Assembly (NCBI GenBank): GCA_943362175.1
Contig: CALRIU020000013.1
Span: 62,001 to 126,000, forward strand
DNA: 64,000 nucleotides
Reading direction: 5' to 3'
Source of the DNA: UBA4416 sp943362175
GTDB taxonomy: Bacteria > Bacteroidota > Bacteroidia > B-17B0 > Aurantibacillaceae
Within the stretch, counting starts at the first letter, position 1; each line of letters opens with the position of its first letter. The translations under genes were made by a program, and so were the position numbers. Under the pieces are notes generated by a model. That model searched no databases. It saw only the letters and a program-made list of their open reading frames with translations, and had not been told where the DNA came from. This document shows, one piece after another, positions 18,201-27,553 of this stretch.

Positions 18201-21200
18201 AATTCGTTGTAGGTAAATTGCCTGCCGGAACAGATAAAAGCGGTTTTGCCCGGACAGGCTTGCACCTGCTCTTCAAATAGCTGCACGATAGACTTGTCTT
18301 TTGGATAAGCGGTTGTTGTATCATTAAATCCGATAAGCTGTTGCTGTTTTTCTGCCTGGCTTAAAAAGTCTAAACGGCAAATAGCAATGTCCGGATGTTC
18401 TGCAACTGAATTTAAAATCCGGCCGAAATGGCCGGCCAGCTGCTCCACCGTTTCTCTGTCAAACAGGTCGCTGTTGTATTCAATGCTCATCGCCATGTCA
18501 TGGCCCAGTTCCACAAACGAAAAGGTCAAGTCAAATTTGCTGACAACGCTTTGGTTATTATTAAAGCCTGAAACCTGCAAGCCGTCAAATGAGCGCTCTG
18601 CCGTTTTTTCCATTTCGGTATTTTGCAACACCACCATCACGTCGAATATGGGATTACGGCTGGCATCCTGCTTCAGATCCAGTTTTTTCACCAGGTCGTT
18701 TATCTGGTAAAGGCGATGTGTGAAGGATTCAAGAGTAACCTGCTTCACGGTTCCTAAAATTTTCCGGAAGCTTTCCTGTCCACTGAACCGTGTTCTCAAC
18801 GCAATGGTTTTCGTATAATAGCCGATTTGATTTTCGAGGTCGGCGTGATCTCTTCCGGCAACCGAAGTTCCCAGGATGATGTCTTCCTGGAATGTATACC
18901 TGTAAAACAACGTATTGAGCACAGCTACCAATCCCATAAACAGGGTTGATTCAGACGCTTTGACCAGACTCTTTAATCCCCGGACAGAGGCGCTGTCAAG
19001 TCTCTGGTGCATGACGCCCCCATGATAGGTTTTCAGCGCCGGGCGCATCCTGCTTTGGGGTAATTCCAGAACTGGCAGGGTCCCCGACAATTGTTCCAGC
19101 CAATACGCTTCCTCCTTTTTATAATGCTCACTGTTCAATGCCTTCAACAGCCATTCTACATAATCTTTGTAATGTAGCCTGAGCGGAGGCAGGGGATTGT
19201 CCTCATTTTTTAAAAATGCATTGTACAGGACCAGCAGTTCCTTGATGAGCACATTCATGGACCATCCGTCGCTGATGATGTGATGCATGACATGCACAAT
19301 CACATACCTGTCCGTCTCCAGGTGAAAAAGGCTGACCCTCAGCAACCGGTCAGCTGAAAGGTTGAATGGCTTTGAAATGTCTTCCTTTACGGAATTCCTC
19401 ACCTGCAGCTCTTGATCGGTGTCGCTTAAGTGGCGGAAGTCTTTATAGGAGATGTTGAATCCCTGTTGATGCAGATCAATGTACTGCCTGACCTGGTTGG
19501 TATCATCCGATTTGAAATTCGTTCTTAAAATTTCATGACGTTTGATCAGCTCGCGGAAGGATTTTTCCAGGACATCCTGCTTCAGCTCTCCGTTCAGAAC
19601 GTAAACCTCAGACATGTTGTAAGCAATATTGGAGCTTGTTGCATGGCTTATCGCCCATAAATTGGATTGTGCCGGCGAAACCGGGTAGGATACTATATTA
19701 ACAGGTGCAAGGGCAATTTCTTCAAACTCTTTTTTTGCCTGCGCATCCATAAATGCAGAGAGTTCTTTTACCGTTCTGTTTTTAAAAAGTTCGGCCACCG
19801 GAATCTCCACGCCGAAATCGCGGTGAATTTTTCCCGTAATGGTCATTGCCTTCAATGAATCACCTCCCAGTTCAAAAAAATCAGCATTCCTTCCGATCCC
19901 TGCTACTCCGAAGAATTCCTGAAACAGCTCACAAAGGGCTTTCTCGGTTAATGTACGCGCTTCTTCAAATTCCGGATCATCAAATTCTGTTAGCTGGTTG
20001 TGGGCCGGCAGCTCCTGCTCCAGGCGTTTCTCCGTTATAGCTGATAAGGGTGCGGATAATTTATGATTCAAATCCGTTGTGGAAACGATAAGATGCGGCA
20101 CCCCGCTTGCTAAGGCCTGCTCAAAGATCCTGATTCCTTCCCGGTTGGTAATGCCATCCCTGAGATGGCTCTGGTAATCGTGCGTATATATTTTTTTCAC
20201 AGATTCTACCGCCATACCAACTTCTTTCCAGGTATCCCAGCTAATGCTCACGACATTAATCCCTGTTTCATATTTCATGCGGCAGGCAAAGGCATCTTCA
20301 AATATATTGGCCGCCATATAGCCAGCCTGTGCTGTAGATGGAATGACAGACGACAGCGAGGAACAAATGGCAAAGAAGTTAACAGCGCGTTCTTTCGCCA
20401 GCTTTTCAAGGACCAGTGTTCCATATAGTTTAGGCTGAAAGATCTCTTCCGGTTTATCGGTAGCTCTTTTGTCTATGGTACCCGAAAAATCAGGCACACC
20501 TGCAGCATGAATGATGGTGTTAATCCTTCCGGAATCTTTCTCCACCCGGCTCAGGGCAAGGCGCATGGCCTCCTCATCCGAAATATCTGCCTGCAGGTAT
20601 ACGGCGTGGCCTTCCCAGCTTTCTATTTCCTTTTGCTTTTCAGGCGACAAAGCCGAACGGCCGGTTAAAATGAGCTTTGCGCCATAGCTTTCGTAAAGGT
20701 GCTTTGCCAGCGTAAAACCAATCCCTCCTGCTCCTCCTGTGATCAGGCAGATGCTTTCCGAAGTGATGGACGTATTACTGCCGGTGCTGTCTTCCGGCAA
20801 TATGGGCTCCACGATTCTCGTCCAGCTGTCGTACCCCCTGATGGCGATTAGTTGGTCCTTTCCATCGTTGTTCCGGAGCTCTTTTAAAAGCTGGTCCATG
20901 AAGCTGAGCGCCTGATCTGTTTTAATATCGATGAGACGGCTTTCCATGTTTTGATATTCGACCGGGATAAGCTGTACAGCTGCCAATACCGTTGATTTTT
21001 CAGGGGCTACCCTCTCTCCTGTGTAAACATCAAACACATGAGTGACCACAACATCCAGCTTAAGCGTTTGACGGACTGGCTTGCGGGCAATCGCTTTGGC
21101 AATATTTAAAAGACTATGGTAGCCGGTTTTTTGTGCAAACGCTATTTCGGCAAGCGTATGTTCTTTTTTTCCTGAATCATCTGTATTCCACAAATGAATG

Positions 21201-24200
21201 ATCCTGTCAGGCAAAGCATCAGCCTTCATGAGCTCATCCACTAATCTCTCATAGTCAGAAAACGAGTCAGGGCTGATTTCAAACACGCCATCAGCCAGTT
21301 TCTTAAATCCTGCTCCTATCCTTACCTCCGTTAACCGGCCTTTGTCAGATATGATCTGCTCTCTCAGCGTTTCACTGATCGCATCCTTATGACCAAACAC
21401 CAGGAAAGTATCCTCCAGTTTGTTTTTTTTGTTGGTAAGGCCGGATTTCTTCCAGGAAAACCGGTAAAACCACTTCTTGAAATCCTGCCTGGTTTGTTCT
21501 ACCGGCTTCGTAACGACCTGTGAAATAAGCTGGCTGAGCTCTTCTCCCAGGGGGTATTTTATTTTTTCAAATGAATAGGAAGGCATGGCAACCGTATTCC
21601 TGGATTTATGTTGATGAATCGCATTCCAGTTCAGATCGATACCATCCAGCCATAATTTTCCAATGCTGTTAAACCAATATTCCTGGTCGGGAACTAATTC
21701 CTTTACATGCCTGATCGTATTAATAACATGATGCTTGCCGGCATCCAGATTATGCTGGCGGACAAATGAGCTCAATGTCGTGCCCGGCCCAATTTCTATA
21801 AATACAGCCCGGCCATATTCCAGAAGCTTTTTAATGCCTTTAGAGAATTGAACCGGTTCGCGCAGGTGCCTGAGCCAATAGCCCGGGTCTTTGGCATTCT
21901 GGGCAGTCATAAGCTCCCCGGTTACATTAGAGATATAAGGGATCAGGGGGTCTTTAAAATGAATAGCTTCCAATGCCTGCCTGAACTCCTCCAGGATGGC
22001 ATCCAGCATGTAGGAGTGAAAGGCATGCGAGGTATGCAATAGTGCTGCGTGATGCCCTGATGTTTTGAAATGCTCTTTTAATGTTTCCATTTCAGCAGGA
22101 TCTCCTGATAATACATATTGATCCGGGCTATTCGCCGCTGCCATGTTTATTTTTGGAGAGAGGTAGTCTTCAATGTCATTTGTAGAAATCTGAACACTTA
22201 GCATACTCCCGGCCGGCAAAGACTGAATAAGCCTGCCTCTCAGGGCCACGAGCTGTATGGCCTCTTCCAAAGACATCACTCCGCTGATGCAGGCCGCCAC
22301 ATATTCGCCCAGGCTGTGGCCGATCATGACATCGGGTTTTATGCCGTAATCCTGGAGCTGCCTGGCCAGGGCATACTCCAGCATGAACAAGACCGGTTGC
22401 GTGTTTTCGGTATCATCGATCCTACGCTCAGAGGCTGCATGCAAAGAAGGAAATACAATTTCCCTGTAATCTACGCCTGTTATGGTGCTGGCTATATGAA
22501 ACAGGCGGTCTATTTCTTTTTTAAAGGATGGCTCTGATTCATACAGGCCTCTTCCCATATCGACGTATTGAGATCCCTGCCCTGAAAACATAAATACAAG
22601 CGTCCTGCTTTCTTTTTGAAGCTTCTTTGTTTTTAGCTGGTCCGGAGATGATTTCAAACGATGGACGACCGATTCCAGGCTGTCGGCCACAAGCATTTTC
22701 CTGTAATTAAAAGAAGACCTGCTTTTATTGAGGGTCCAGGCAATATCAGCTAGCGGAAGATGCGGGTTCTTTTCCAGGAAATCCAGGAGGTTGGCTTCTA
22801 TCCTGCTTAATGCGCCGGGTGTTTTTGCAGATAAGGTTAACAGGTGATAGCCCTTAGGATGCTCTGTGCTTTCTTTTCGGGGCGCTTCCTCAATAATGAC
22901 ATGGGCATTTGTTCCTCCAATCCCAAACGAGCTGATCCCCGCCCTCAGGGGCTGATCGCTGTCCCAGTTTTTAAGTTCGGGATTCACGTAAAACGGGCCG
23001 TCCTTAAAATTGATATTTGGGTTTGCCTTATTATAATGCAGGGATGCCGGTATTTGCCTGTGGTATACCGCCAGAACGGCTTTTATAAAACCGGCGACAC
23101 CGGCCGCTGTATCCAGATGACCAATATTTGTTTTGACAGAGCCTATCGCACAGGATTTTTCATCACTCTGCCGGAATGCCTGATTCAGTGCTTCGATCTC
23201 GATCGGATCTCCTAAATTTGTTGCGGTTCCGTGAGCCTCCATGTAGCCGATTGTTTTAGAGTCGACCCCGGCTATTTTATGTGCTATTTTGATCACATCG
23301 GTTTGGCCATCCACACTCGGAGCGGTAAAACCAACTTTTCTTCCTCCGTCATTATTAATGGCCGAACCTTTGATGACCCCGAAAATATGATCCCCATCCG
23401 CGATGGCTTCACCCAGGCGCTTGAGCACCACTATCCCCGCCCCTTCTCCCGATACCGTGCCGCTGGATGCCGCATCGAAGGTTCTGTTATGTCCATCGCT
23501 GGATTTAATCATTCCTTTCTGATAGATATAGCCGGCTTTTTTGGCGGCGTTGAGCTTTACGCCTCCTGCAAGCGCCATACTGCATTCCCCGTCCAATAAG
23601 CCTTTACAGGCCGTATGAATCGCCACCAGCGAGGTTGAGCAGGCGGTATTTATAAATTTCACAGGTCCTCTCAGGTTCAGCTTGTAAGAGATCAATGAAT
23701 TCATGAAGTCGCGGTCTCTTAAACAGCCCGCCGTGTAGCTGTCTACCGAGGATGCTCCCGTGAGCGAAGCATAAAGCGACCAGTTAAAATTCGCTGAGGC
23801 TCCTGCATACAGCCCGATCAGGCCCTTGTACTGATCCGGGTTGTAACCCGCATTTTCCAATGCAGACCAAACAGACTCATGAAACATCCTTGTCTGCGGA
23901 TCCATCAGCTTCGCTTCATCCGGCAGGTAGCCAAAAAAAGAGGAATCAAAATATTCTTTTTCTTCGATGTAAGCATTCGCTTTTACATAATCCGGATTTT
24001 TAATCAGGCTTTCTTCTATACCGGCTTCTCTCAGCTCTTCATCATTGAAAAAACGGATGGACTCGACCTTGTTCTTCAGGTTTTCCCAAAACTCCTCAAC
24101 GGTATTTGCACCGGGGAATTTAACCGACATGCCGATGACTGCAATGTCTTTTTCGATGACGGATTGTTCGTTCTGTTTTCCGGAACGGCCCAGCTGATCC

Positions 24201-27200
24201 AGTTCCCGGTCCGATAAGCGCTGATGGCTCTCTTCGCCAAGAATAAATTTTGCCTGCATCTCAATGTTAACGAGTTGAAACATTTTAGCGACAGGAATAT
24301 CGGTATGGAATCTTTTTTTGATCCTGGATTTTAATTTGATGATACTCATGGAATGCCCACCGGAAGCGAAAAATTCATCGTTTATGCCGATGTTCTTTTT
24401 ATTCAGAATTTCAGCCCATAGTTCACTGAGTTCGATTTCCGTTTTATTTCGTGGCGCTACGTAGCCTGAGCCATAATCAGTTTCCAGCTCTTCCGGATCC
24501 GGCAATGCCGCTTTATCTACTTTTCCGTTGACTGTAAGCGGTATTTTGGGAACTTGCACAACATGGGCCGGAATCATATAGGCCGGCAAATCCCGGCTGA
24601 GCTCCTCTCTTAACTTAGCGGCATTGATGGTTTGCGGGCCAACAACATAAGCGATCAGCACTTTTTCGCCATCTGCGTTTGCTTTGGCGTTTACTGAAAC
24701 GTTGGTAATGTTCGCCTGTTTCAGGATCGCATGCTCAATCTCGCCCGGTTCTATCCGGTATCCTCTTATTTTCAGCTGCTCATCTTTACGGCCAATGTAT
24801 TCAATGGTGCCGTTTCTCAGCCAGCGTGCCAGGTCGCCGGAAGCATAGATCGTATCATCCGTGCGGTACGGATTGGAAATGAATTTCGCCTGTGTCAGAT
24901 CCGGATTATTCAAATAGCCCCGGGATACGCCCAGCCCCCCGATATAAAGCTCACCCACCACACCAACAGGAACCAATTGACGGTGATGATCCAGGATGTA
25001 TGCCTGTGTATTATCAATAGGCTTACCGATGGTATTTACCCCGGATTCATGGATGTTTTGCGAGACGATGGCATCGATGGTCGTTTCTGTTGGTCCATAA
25101 TGATTATTGACGTTGATCTGAGGCACATTCGATTTCAGCCACTCCCCGAGGGCTTTTGGCAATGATTCTCCTCCAATGCACAACTGCCGGAGTGTTGCGC
25201 CAACGTTGGCTTTTTGCGGCTCCGAAAGCTCCGTAAAAAAATGATGAATAAAGCCCGGAGCTCCCTGCATCACATTGATGCCTTCAGAAATAATCAGCCG
25301 GCCTAATTCATCCGGAATCGTGGACTCCTCCTGAGAAGGAATGACAAGCCTGCCTCCTGAAACCAATGGCATAAATAGTTCCAGCAGCGAAACATCAAAT
25401 ACATAATTACTCGTCAGGCAGGTCGTGATGTCTTTATATGCGGACAGCAGCCTAAGCTCCGCCGTGATTCTGGCAACCAGGCTTCTATGCTCTATCAATA
25501 CTCCTTTAGGAGTTCCGGTAGAGCCCGATGTATAGATGACATACGCCAGGTGAGAGGGCTTGCTGATGGACAAGGGGTTTGGTGCCGGATGAGCATAGGC
25601 ATCAGAGTCCATGAGGCGATACGTTTCTTCGTCTATCAGTAATTTGCAGGAGCCTTCTTCCATCATGTGCCGGATCCTTGACGGGGGCGCTTGCGGATCA
25701 ACAGGCACATAGGCCGCTCCTGATTTTAAAACTCCCAGAACAGAAAACAGCAGGCGTTCGGATTTGTCCAGCTTAATGGCAATCAGCTCATCAGGCCGGG
25801 TATCATAATTTTTCCGAAGCCAGGATGCGATTTTGTTTGCCTGCTCATTGACTTCCCGATACGTATAAGATTTGCTCTTATGAATTAATGCCGTGCGATG
25901 AGGCGTTTTATCCACCTGCTGTTCAAAGAGCTCTGTAATGGTAGAGGCCTCGGGATAAGCGGCAGCAGTAGCATTAAACACGTCCAAAAGCTCCTCTTTT
26001 TCTTTCGTTGACAGGATGTCCAGCTCACTGATCTTACGGTCGGGAGCATCCACGATAGCCTGCATGAGCCTCGTTAAATGATCGCTCATGGCCTGTATGG
26101 TGGCTGTTTCGAATAAATCCGTATTGTATTCCAGATGGAGGTGCAGCCGGTCTTTGCCTTCTATGAAATTAAATGTCAGGTCGAATTTACTGATCTGGTA
26201 TTCCCTGCCGTCATAGCCGCTTATGTCAAGCTCTCCAAGCCTTATCGTTTCGGTAGCACCCGTCGTTGTTACAGCGTTTTGTAAAACAACCATCGTATCA
26301 AACAAGACGTTGCGGGAGGGATCTCGTTGCAGGCTGAGCTCTTCCACCAATTCATCAAACGGATAGACCTGATGCTCATAAGCATCGAGGGTCGTTTGCC
26401 TGACCTTGCTTAATACCTGCTTATAACTGTCGTCCGCATCAAAAGTTGTGCGCAGGGCCAGGGTATTGACATAAAGGCCGATTTGCTCTTCAAGATCAAC
26501 ATGATCTCTTCCCGCTATCGGACTGCCGACAATCAGATCTGTTTGCCCGGTATAACGGAATAAAAAGACGTTTACCACAGACAGCAAATTCATAAATAAG
26601 GTGCTGTCGTTATGCCGGCTCATTTCTTTAAAGGCAAGGCTAAGCTGCTCAGTCAAAATCTGGCGGTGTATGGCGCCGTTATAGGTTTTGACTGAAGGCC
26701 TTGGCTTGTCGGCGGGCAGGTTTAACGTGCTGATCCCGCTTTTAAATTTTTCCGTCCAATAGGCTTTGTGCCTGTTTAATTCATCGCCGCTCAGCTGTGC
26801 CTGCTGCCAGGCGGCATAATCTTTATAGTGTATGTTCAGGTCCTGTAAAGCGGGAGCCTGTTTTTTGACAGCGGCATTATACAGGATGAATAATTCTTTG
26901 AACAAAACACCCATCGACCAGCTATCGCTGATAATGTGATGCATGACATATACAATAGCATATTCTTCGGGCTTTATTTTAATGACCAGGGCCCTTACCA
27001 AACGGCCGCTGCTCAGGTCAAAAGGCCTGGTGGTTTCGCGCTGCACAAGCTCCTTTATTTTTGCCTGCTGATCATCGGCAGCGGACAAATCCACATTATC
27101 CAGCTTAAAATCAACAAAGCCGGAGGGGATGATGTACTGCCTGACTTCATCATGCGCATCTTCTTTAAAGGCGGTGCGTAATACCTCATGACGCTCAATG

Positions 27201-27553
27201 AGCGCCTTAAAGCAGTTTTCAAGCACTTCCCGGTCCAAAGCTCCCTTCAACACATATACTTCCGACATATTATAGGCTGCACGGGCCTCTTCAAACTGGC
27301 TCAGGATCCACATCCGTTTTTGAGCGAATGAAAGCTCATAAAAAGGGGCGGGTTCTGCTTTCGGAATACGGTGATGGTTCTTCTTTTTGCCCTTATAAGC
27401 CGTTATGAACTCAATCACCTGCTGTTTATTGGATCTTATTTCATCCAATATCTCCTTCGTCATAACGCCCTTCGGAGCGCTGATGTCCAGCCTTCCGTCC
27501 ACAAGGTCTATGTCAATTTTTAATCGCTTTAATTTTATAAAAAGATCAGTCAT
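15257..27553 (-). CDS. Hybrid NRPS-PKS: C-A-T-KS-AT-KR-ACP-C-A-T-C
   Basis: 4098 residues. A TubC-like docking segment (1-50) is followed by C (70-510; HHIISDSWS), A (535-1020) and T (Ser1068). KS (1134-1556) has Cys1305 in TACSTS plus HGTATNLGDP and NIGHLD. AT (1650-1950) has GHSLGEY and HAFH at 1843-1846, the malonyl-CoA signature. KR (2030-2500) has TGGAGGIG at 2272-2279 with conserved Ser, Tyr2412 and Asn2416. Then come ACP (Ser2566), C (2622-3070; HHIISDGWS), A (3095-3590), T and a final C (HHIISDGWT). The first A code is DVLQCGHID (unassigned) and the second DAFWLGGTF (Val). The PKS module should add two carbons and reduce to a beta-hydroxyl, giving a statine-like unit from the first residue. 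KR stereotype is unclear: there is no LDD and no A-type Trp. The gene overlaps its upstream neighbour by 8 bp. Confidence 0.96.
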   Translation of the reverse strand: MTDLFIKLKRLKIDIDLVDGRLDISAPKGVMTKEILDEIRSNKQQVIEFITAYKGKKKNHHRIPKAEPAPFYELSFAQKRMWILSQFEEARAAYNMSEVYVLKGALDREVLENCFKALIERHEVLRTAFKEDAHDEVRQYIIPSGFVDFKLDNVDLSAADDQQAKIKELVQRETTRPFDLSSGRLVRALVIKIKPEEYAIVYVMHHIISDSWSMGVLFKELFILYNAAVKKQAPALQDLNIHYKDYAAWQQAQLSGDELNRHKAYWTEKFKSGISTLNLPADKPRPSVKTYNGAIHRQILTEQLSLAFKEMSRHNDSTLFMNLLSVVNVFLFRYTGQTDLIVGSPIAGRDHVDLEEQIGLYVNTLALRTTFDADDSYKQVLSKVRQTTLDAYEHQVYPFDELVEELSLQRDPSRNVLFDTMVVLQNAVTTTGATETIRLGELDISGYDGREYQISKFDLTFNFIEGKDRLHLHLEYNTDLFETATIQAMSDHLTRLMQAIVDAPDRKISELDILSTKEKEELLDVFNATAAAYPEASTITELFEQQVDKTPHRTALIHKSKSYTYREVNEQANKIASWLRKNYDTRPDELIAIKLDKSERLLFSVLGVLKSGAAYVPVDPQAPPSRIRHMMEEGSCKLLIDEETYRLMDSDAYAHPAPNPLSISKPSHLAYVIYTSGSTGTPKGVLIEHRSLVARITAELRLLSAYKDITTCLTSNYVFDVSLLELFMPLVSGGRLVIPSQEESTIPDELGRLIISEGINVMQGAPGFIHHFFTELSEPQKANVGATLRQLCIGGESLPKALGEWLKSNVPQINVNNHYGPTETTIDAIVSQNIHESGVNTIGKPIDNTQAYILDHHRQLVPVGVVGELYIGGLGVSRGYLNNPDLTQAKFISNPYRTDDTIYASGDLARWLRNGTIEYIGRKDEQLKIRGYRIEPGEIEHAILKQANITNVSVNAKANADGEKVLIAYVVGPQTINAAKLREELSRDLPAYMIPAHVVQVPKIPLTVNGKVDKAALPDPEELETDYGSGYVAPRNKTEIELSELWAEILNKKNIGINDEFFASGGHSMSIIKLKSRIKKRFHTDIPVAKMFQLVNIEMQAKFILGEESHQRLSDRELDQLGRSGKQNEQSVIEKDIAVIGMSVKFPGANTVEEFWENLKNKVESIRFFNDEELREAGIEESLIKNPDYVKANAYIEEKEYFDSSFFGYLPDEAKLMDPQTRMFHESVWSALENAGYNPDQYKGLIGLYAGASANFNWSLYASLTGASSVDSYTAGCLRDRDFMNSLISYKLNLRGPVKFINTACSTSLVAIHTACKGLLDGECSMALAGGVKLNAAKKAGYIYQKGMIKSSDGHNRTFDAASSGTVSGEGAGIVVLKRLGEAIADGDHIFGVIKGSAINNDGGRKVGFTAPSVDGQTDVIKIAHKIAGVDSKTIGYMEAHGTATNLGDPIEIEALNQAFRQSDEKSCAIGSVKTNIGHLDTAAGVAGFIKAVLAVYHRQIPASLHYNKANPNINFKDGPFYVNPELKNWDSDQPLRAGISSFGIGGTNAHVIIEEAPRKESTEHPKGYHLLTLSAKTPGALSRIEANLLDFLEKNPHLPLADIAWTLNKSRSSFNYRKMLVADSLESVVHRLKSSPDQLKTKKLQKESRTLVFMFSGQGSQYVDMGRGLYESEPSFKKEIDRLFHIASTITGVDYREIVFPSLHAASERRIDDTENTQPVLFMLEYALARQLQDYGIKPDVMIGHSLGEYVAACISGVMSLEEAIQLVALRGRLIQSLPAGSMLSVQISTNDIEDYLSPKINMAAANSPDQYVLSGDPAEMETLKEHFKTSGHHAALLHTSHAFHSYMLDAILEEFRQALEAIHFKDPLIPYISNVTGELMTAQNAKDPGYWLRHLREPVQFSKGIKKLLEYGRAVFIEIGPGTTLSSFVRQHNLDAGKHHVINTIRHVKELVPDQEYWFNSIGKLWLDGIDLNWNAIHQHKSRNTVAMPSYSFEKIKYPLGEELSQLISQVVTKPVEQTRQDFKKWFYRFSWKKSGLTNKKNKLEDTFLVFGHKDAISETLREQIISDKGRLTEVRIGAGFKKLADGVFEISPDSFSDYERLVDELMKADALPDRIIHLWNTDDSGKKEHTLAEIAFAQKTGYHSLLNIAKAIARKPVRQTLKLDVVVTHVFDVYTGERVAPEKSTVLAAVQLIPVEYQNMESRLIDIKTDQALSFMDQLLKELRNNDGKDQLIAIRGYDSWTRIVEPILPEDSTGSNTSITSESICLITGGAGGIGFTLAKHLYESYGAKLILTGRSALSPEKQKEIESWEGHAVYLQADISDEEAMRLALSRVEKDSGRINTIIHAAGVPDFSGTIDKRATDKPEEIFQPKLYGTLVLEKLAKERAVNFFAICSSLSSVIPSTAQAGYMAANIFEDAFACRMKYETGINVVSISWDTWKEVGMAVESVKKIYTHDYQSHLRDGITNREGIRIFEQALASGVPHLIVSTTDLNHKLSAPLSAITEKRLEQELPAHNQLTEFDDPEFEEARTLTEKALCELFQEFFGVAGIGRNADFFELGGDSLKAMTITGKIHRDFGVEIPVAELFKNRTVKELSAFMDAQAKKEFEEIALAPVNIVSYPVSPAQSNLWAISHATSSNIAYNMSEVYVLNGELKQDVLEKSFRELIKRHEILRTNFKSDDTNQVRQYIDLHQQGFNISYKDFRHLSDTDQELQVRNSVKEDISKPFNLSADRLLRVSLFHLETDRYVIVHVMHHIISDGWSMNVLIKELLVLYNAFLKNEDNPLPPLRLHYKDYVEWLLKALNSEHYKKEEAYWLEQLSGTLPVLELPQSRMRPALKTYHGGVMHQRLDSASVRGLKSLVKASESTLFMGLVAVLNTLFYRYTFQEDIILGTSVAGRDHADLENQIGYYTKTIALRTRFSGQESFRKILGTVKQVTLESFTHRLYQINDLVKKLDLKQDASRNPIFDVMVVLQNTEMEKTAERSFDGLQVSGFNNNQSVVSKFDLTFSFVELGHDMAMSIEYNSDLFDRETVEQLAGHFGRILNSVAEHPDIAICRLDFLSQAEKQQQLIGFNDTTTAYPKDKSIVQLFEEQVQACPGKTAFICSGRQFTYNELNAVVNQFAAYLTAEKNLLKGDVVCIKLERSEWLLIAILATLKSAGVYVPVNINDPEARIESILEETRCKLVIDESLIRDFGLIRNQYAGENPGHAISATDLAYILYTTGSTGSPKGVMVQHRAVVRLVCNTNYFDPAISTKLLSTGAVTFDATTFEYWSMLLNGGCLVFCDQKTLLNPGSLKELIDAEAIDTMWMTSGWLNQLTDHDISLFKPLKVLLAGGDVLSPAHIHKLQEHYPGLSIINGYGPTENTTFSTTYAITRSYSKIPIGAPISNSQVYILSKEQALMPLGVLGEIYVGGDGLALGYLNNPELTAEKFIRNPYAPNERMYKTGDLGRWLPNGTVEFAGREDNQVKIRGFRIELSEIEAALTNSQTGSEAAVVAKTNEKGEKYLVAYITGEAIPEVSALRLSLSRLLPAYMIPSVYVHLPAFPLNVNGKTDKKMLPDHKGIELKQASGYQAAANETEVQLLEIWSEVLSLNKEDIGVHTSFFELGGHSLKIIQLISRIGMLFGVDISYEQIYEYNTVSELAGIIQRTEKSLFKAILPVAKQEYYDVSHAQKRLWITCQFEEAKVAYNMLSSYTLLNDDVGLLPEVLRAMMERNEILRTSFHVIDHKLVQKINKTDDVEIDIKFIDLSRVKDKSELLKSVSDEFERVEFDLEKAPLFKVGCIKADPGFSLIFLAIHHIISDGWTMTIIRNEFAEIISALKNGQVPAAKEIQYKDFVQWHHEKISDGKSEKYWLHKLSGNNELIRLPYDYTSDYNTFKGRETSFNVSLTDFHKLQNLASQQKTSVSTVLLTLFKILLSKTTRQEHITVAMASANRIHKQLENMMGFFVNILVIKSVIKAEDDFYDILKAVHSDIVMSQKHEDYPFDLLVEKLNPEREQNKQVLFNIMYNYINYDINSSTPQGERSTNDQAAVENNRTNGLLSTSKFDLTNSVFQGPEGLKIVFEYNSGLFAHKTIEKILNNYKAFITMFLKNMN

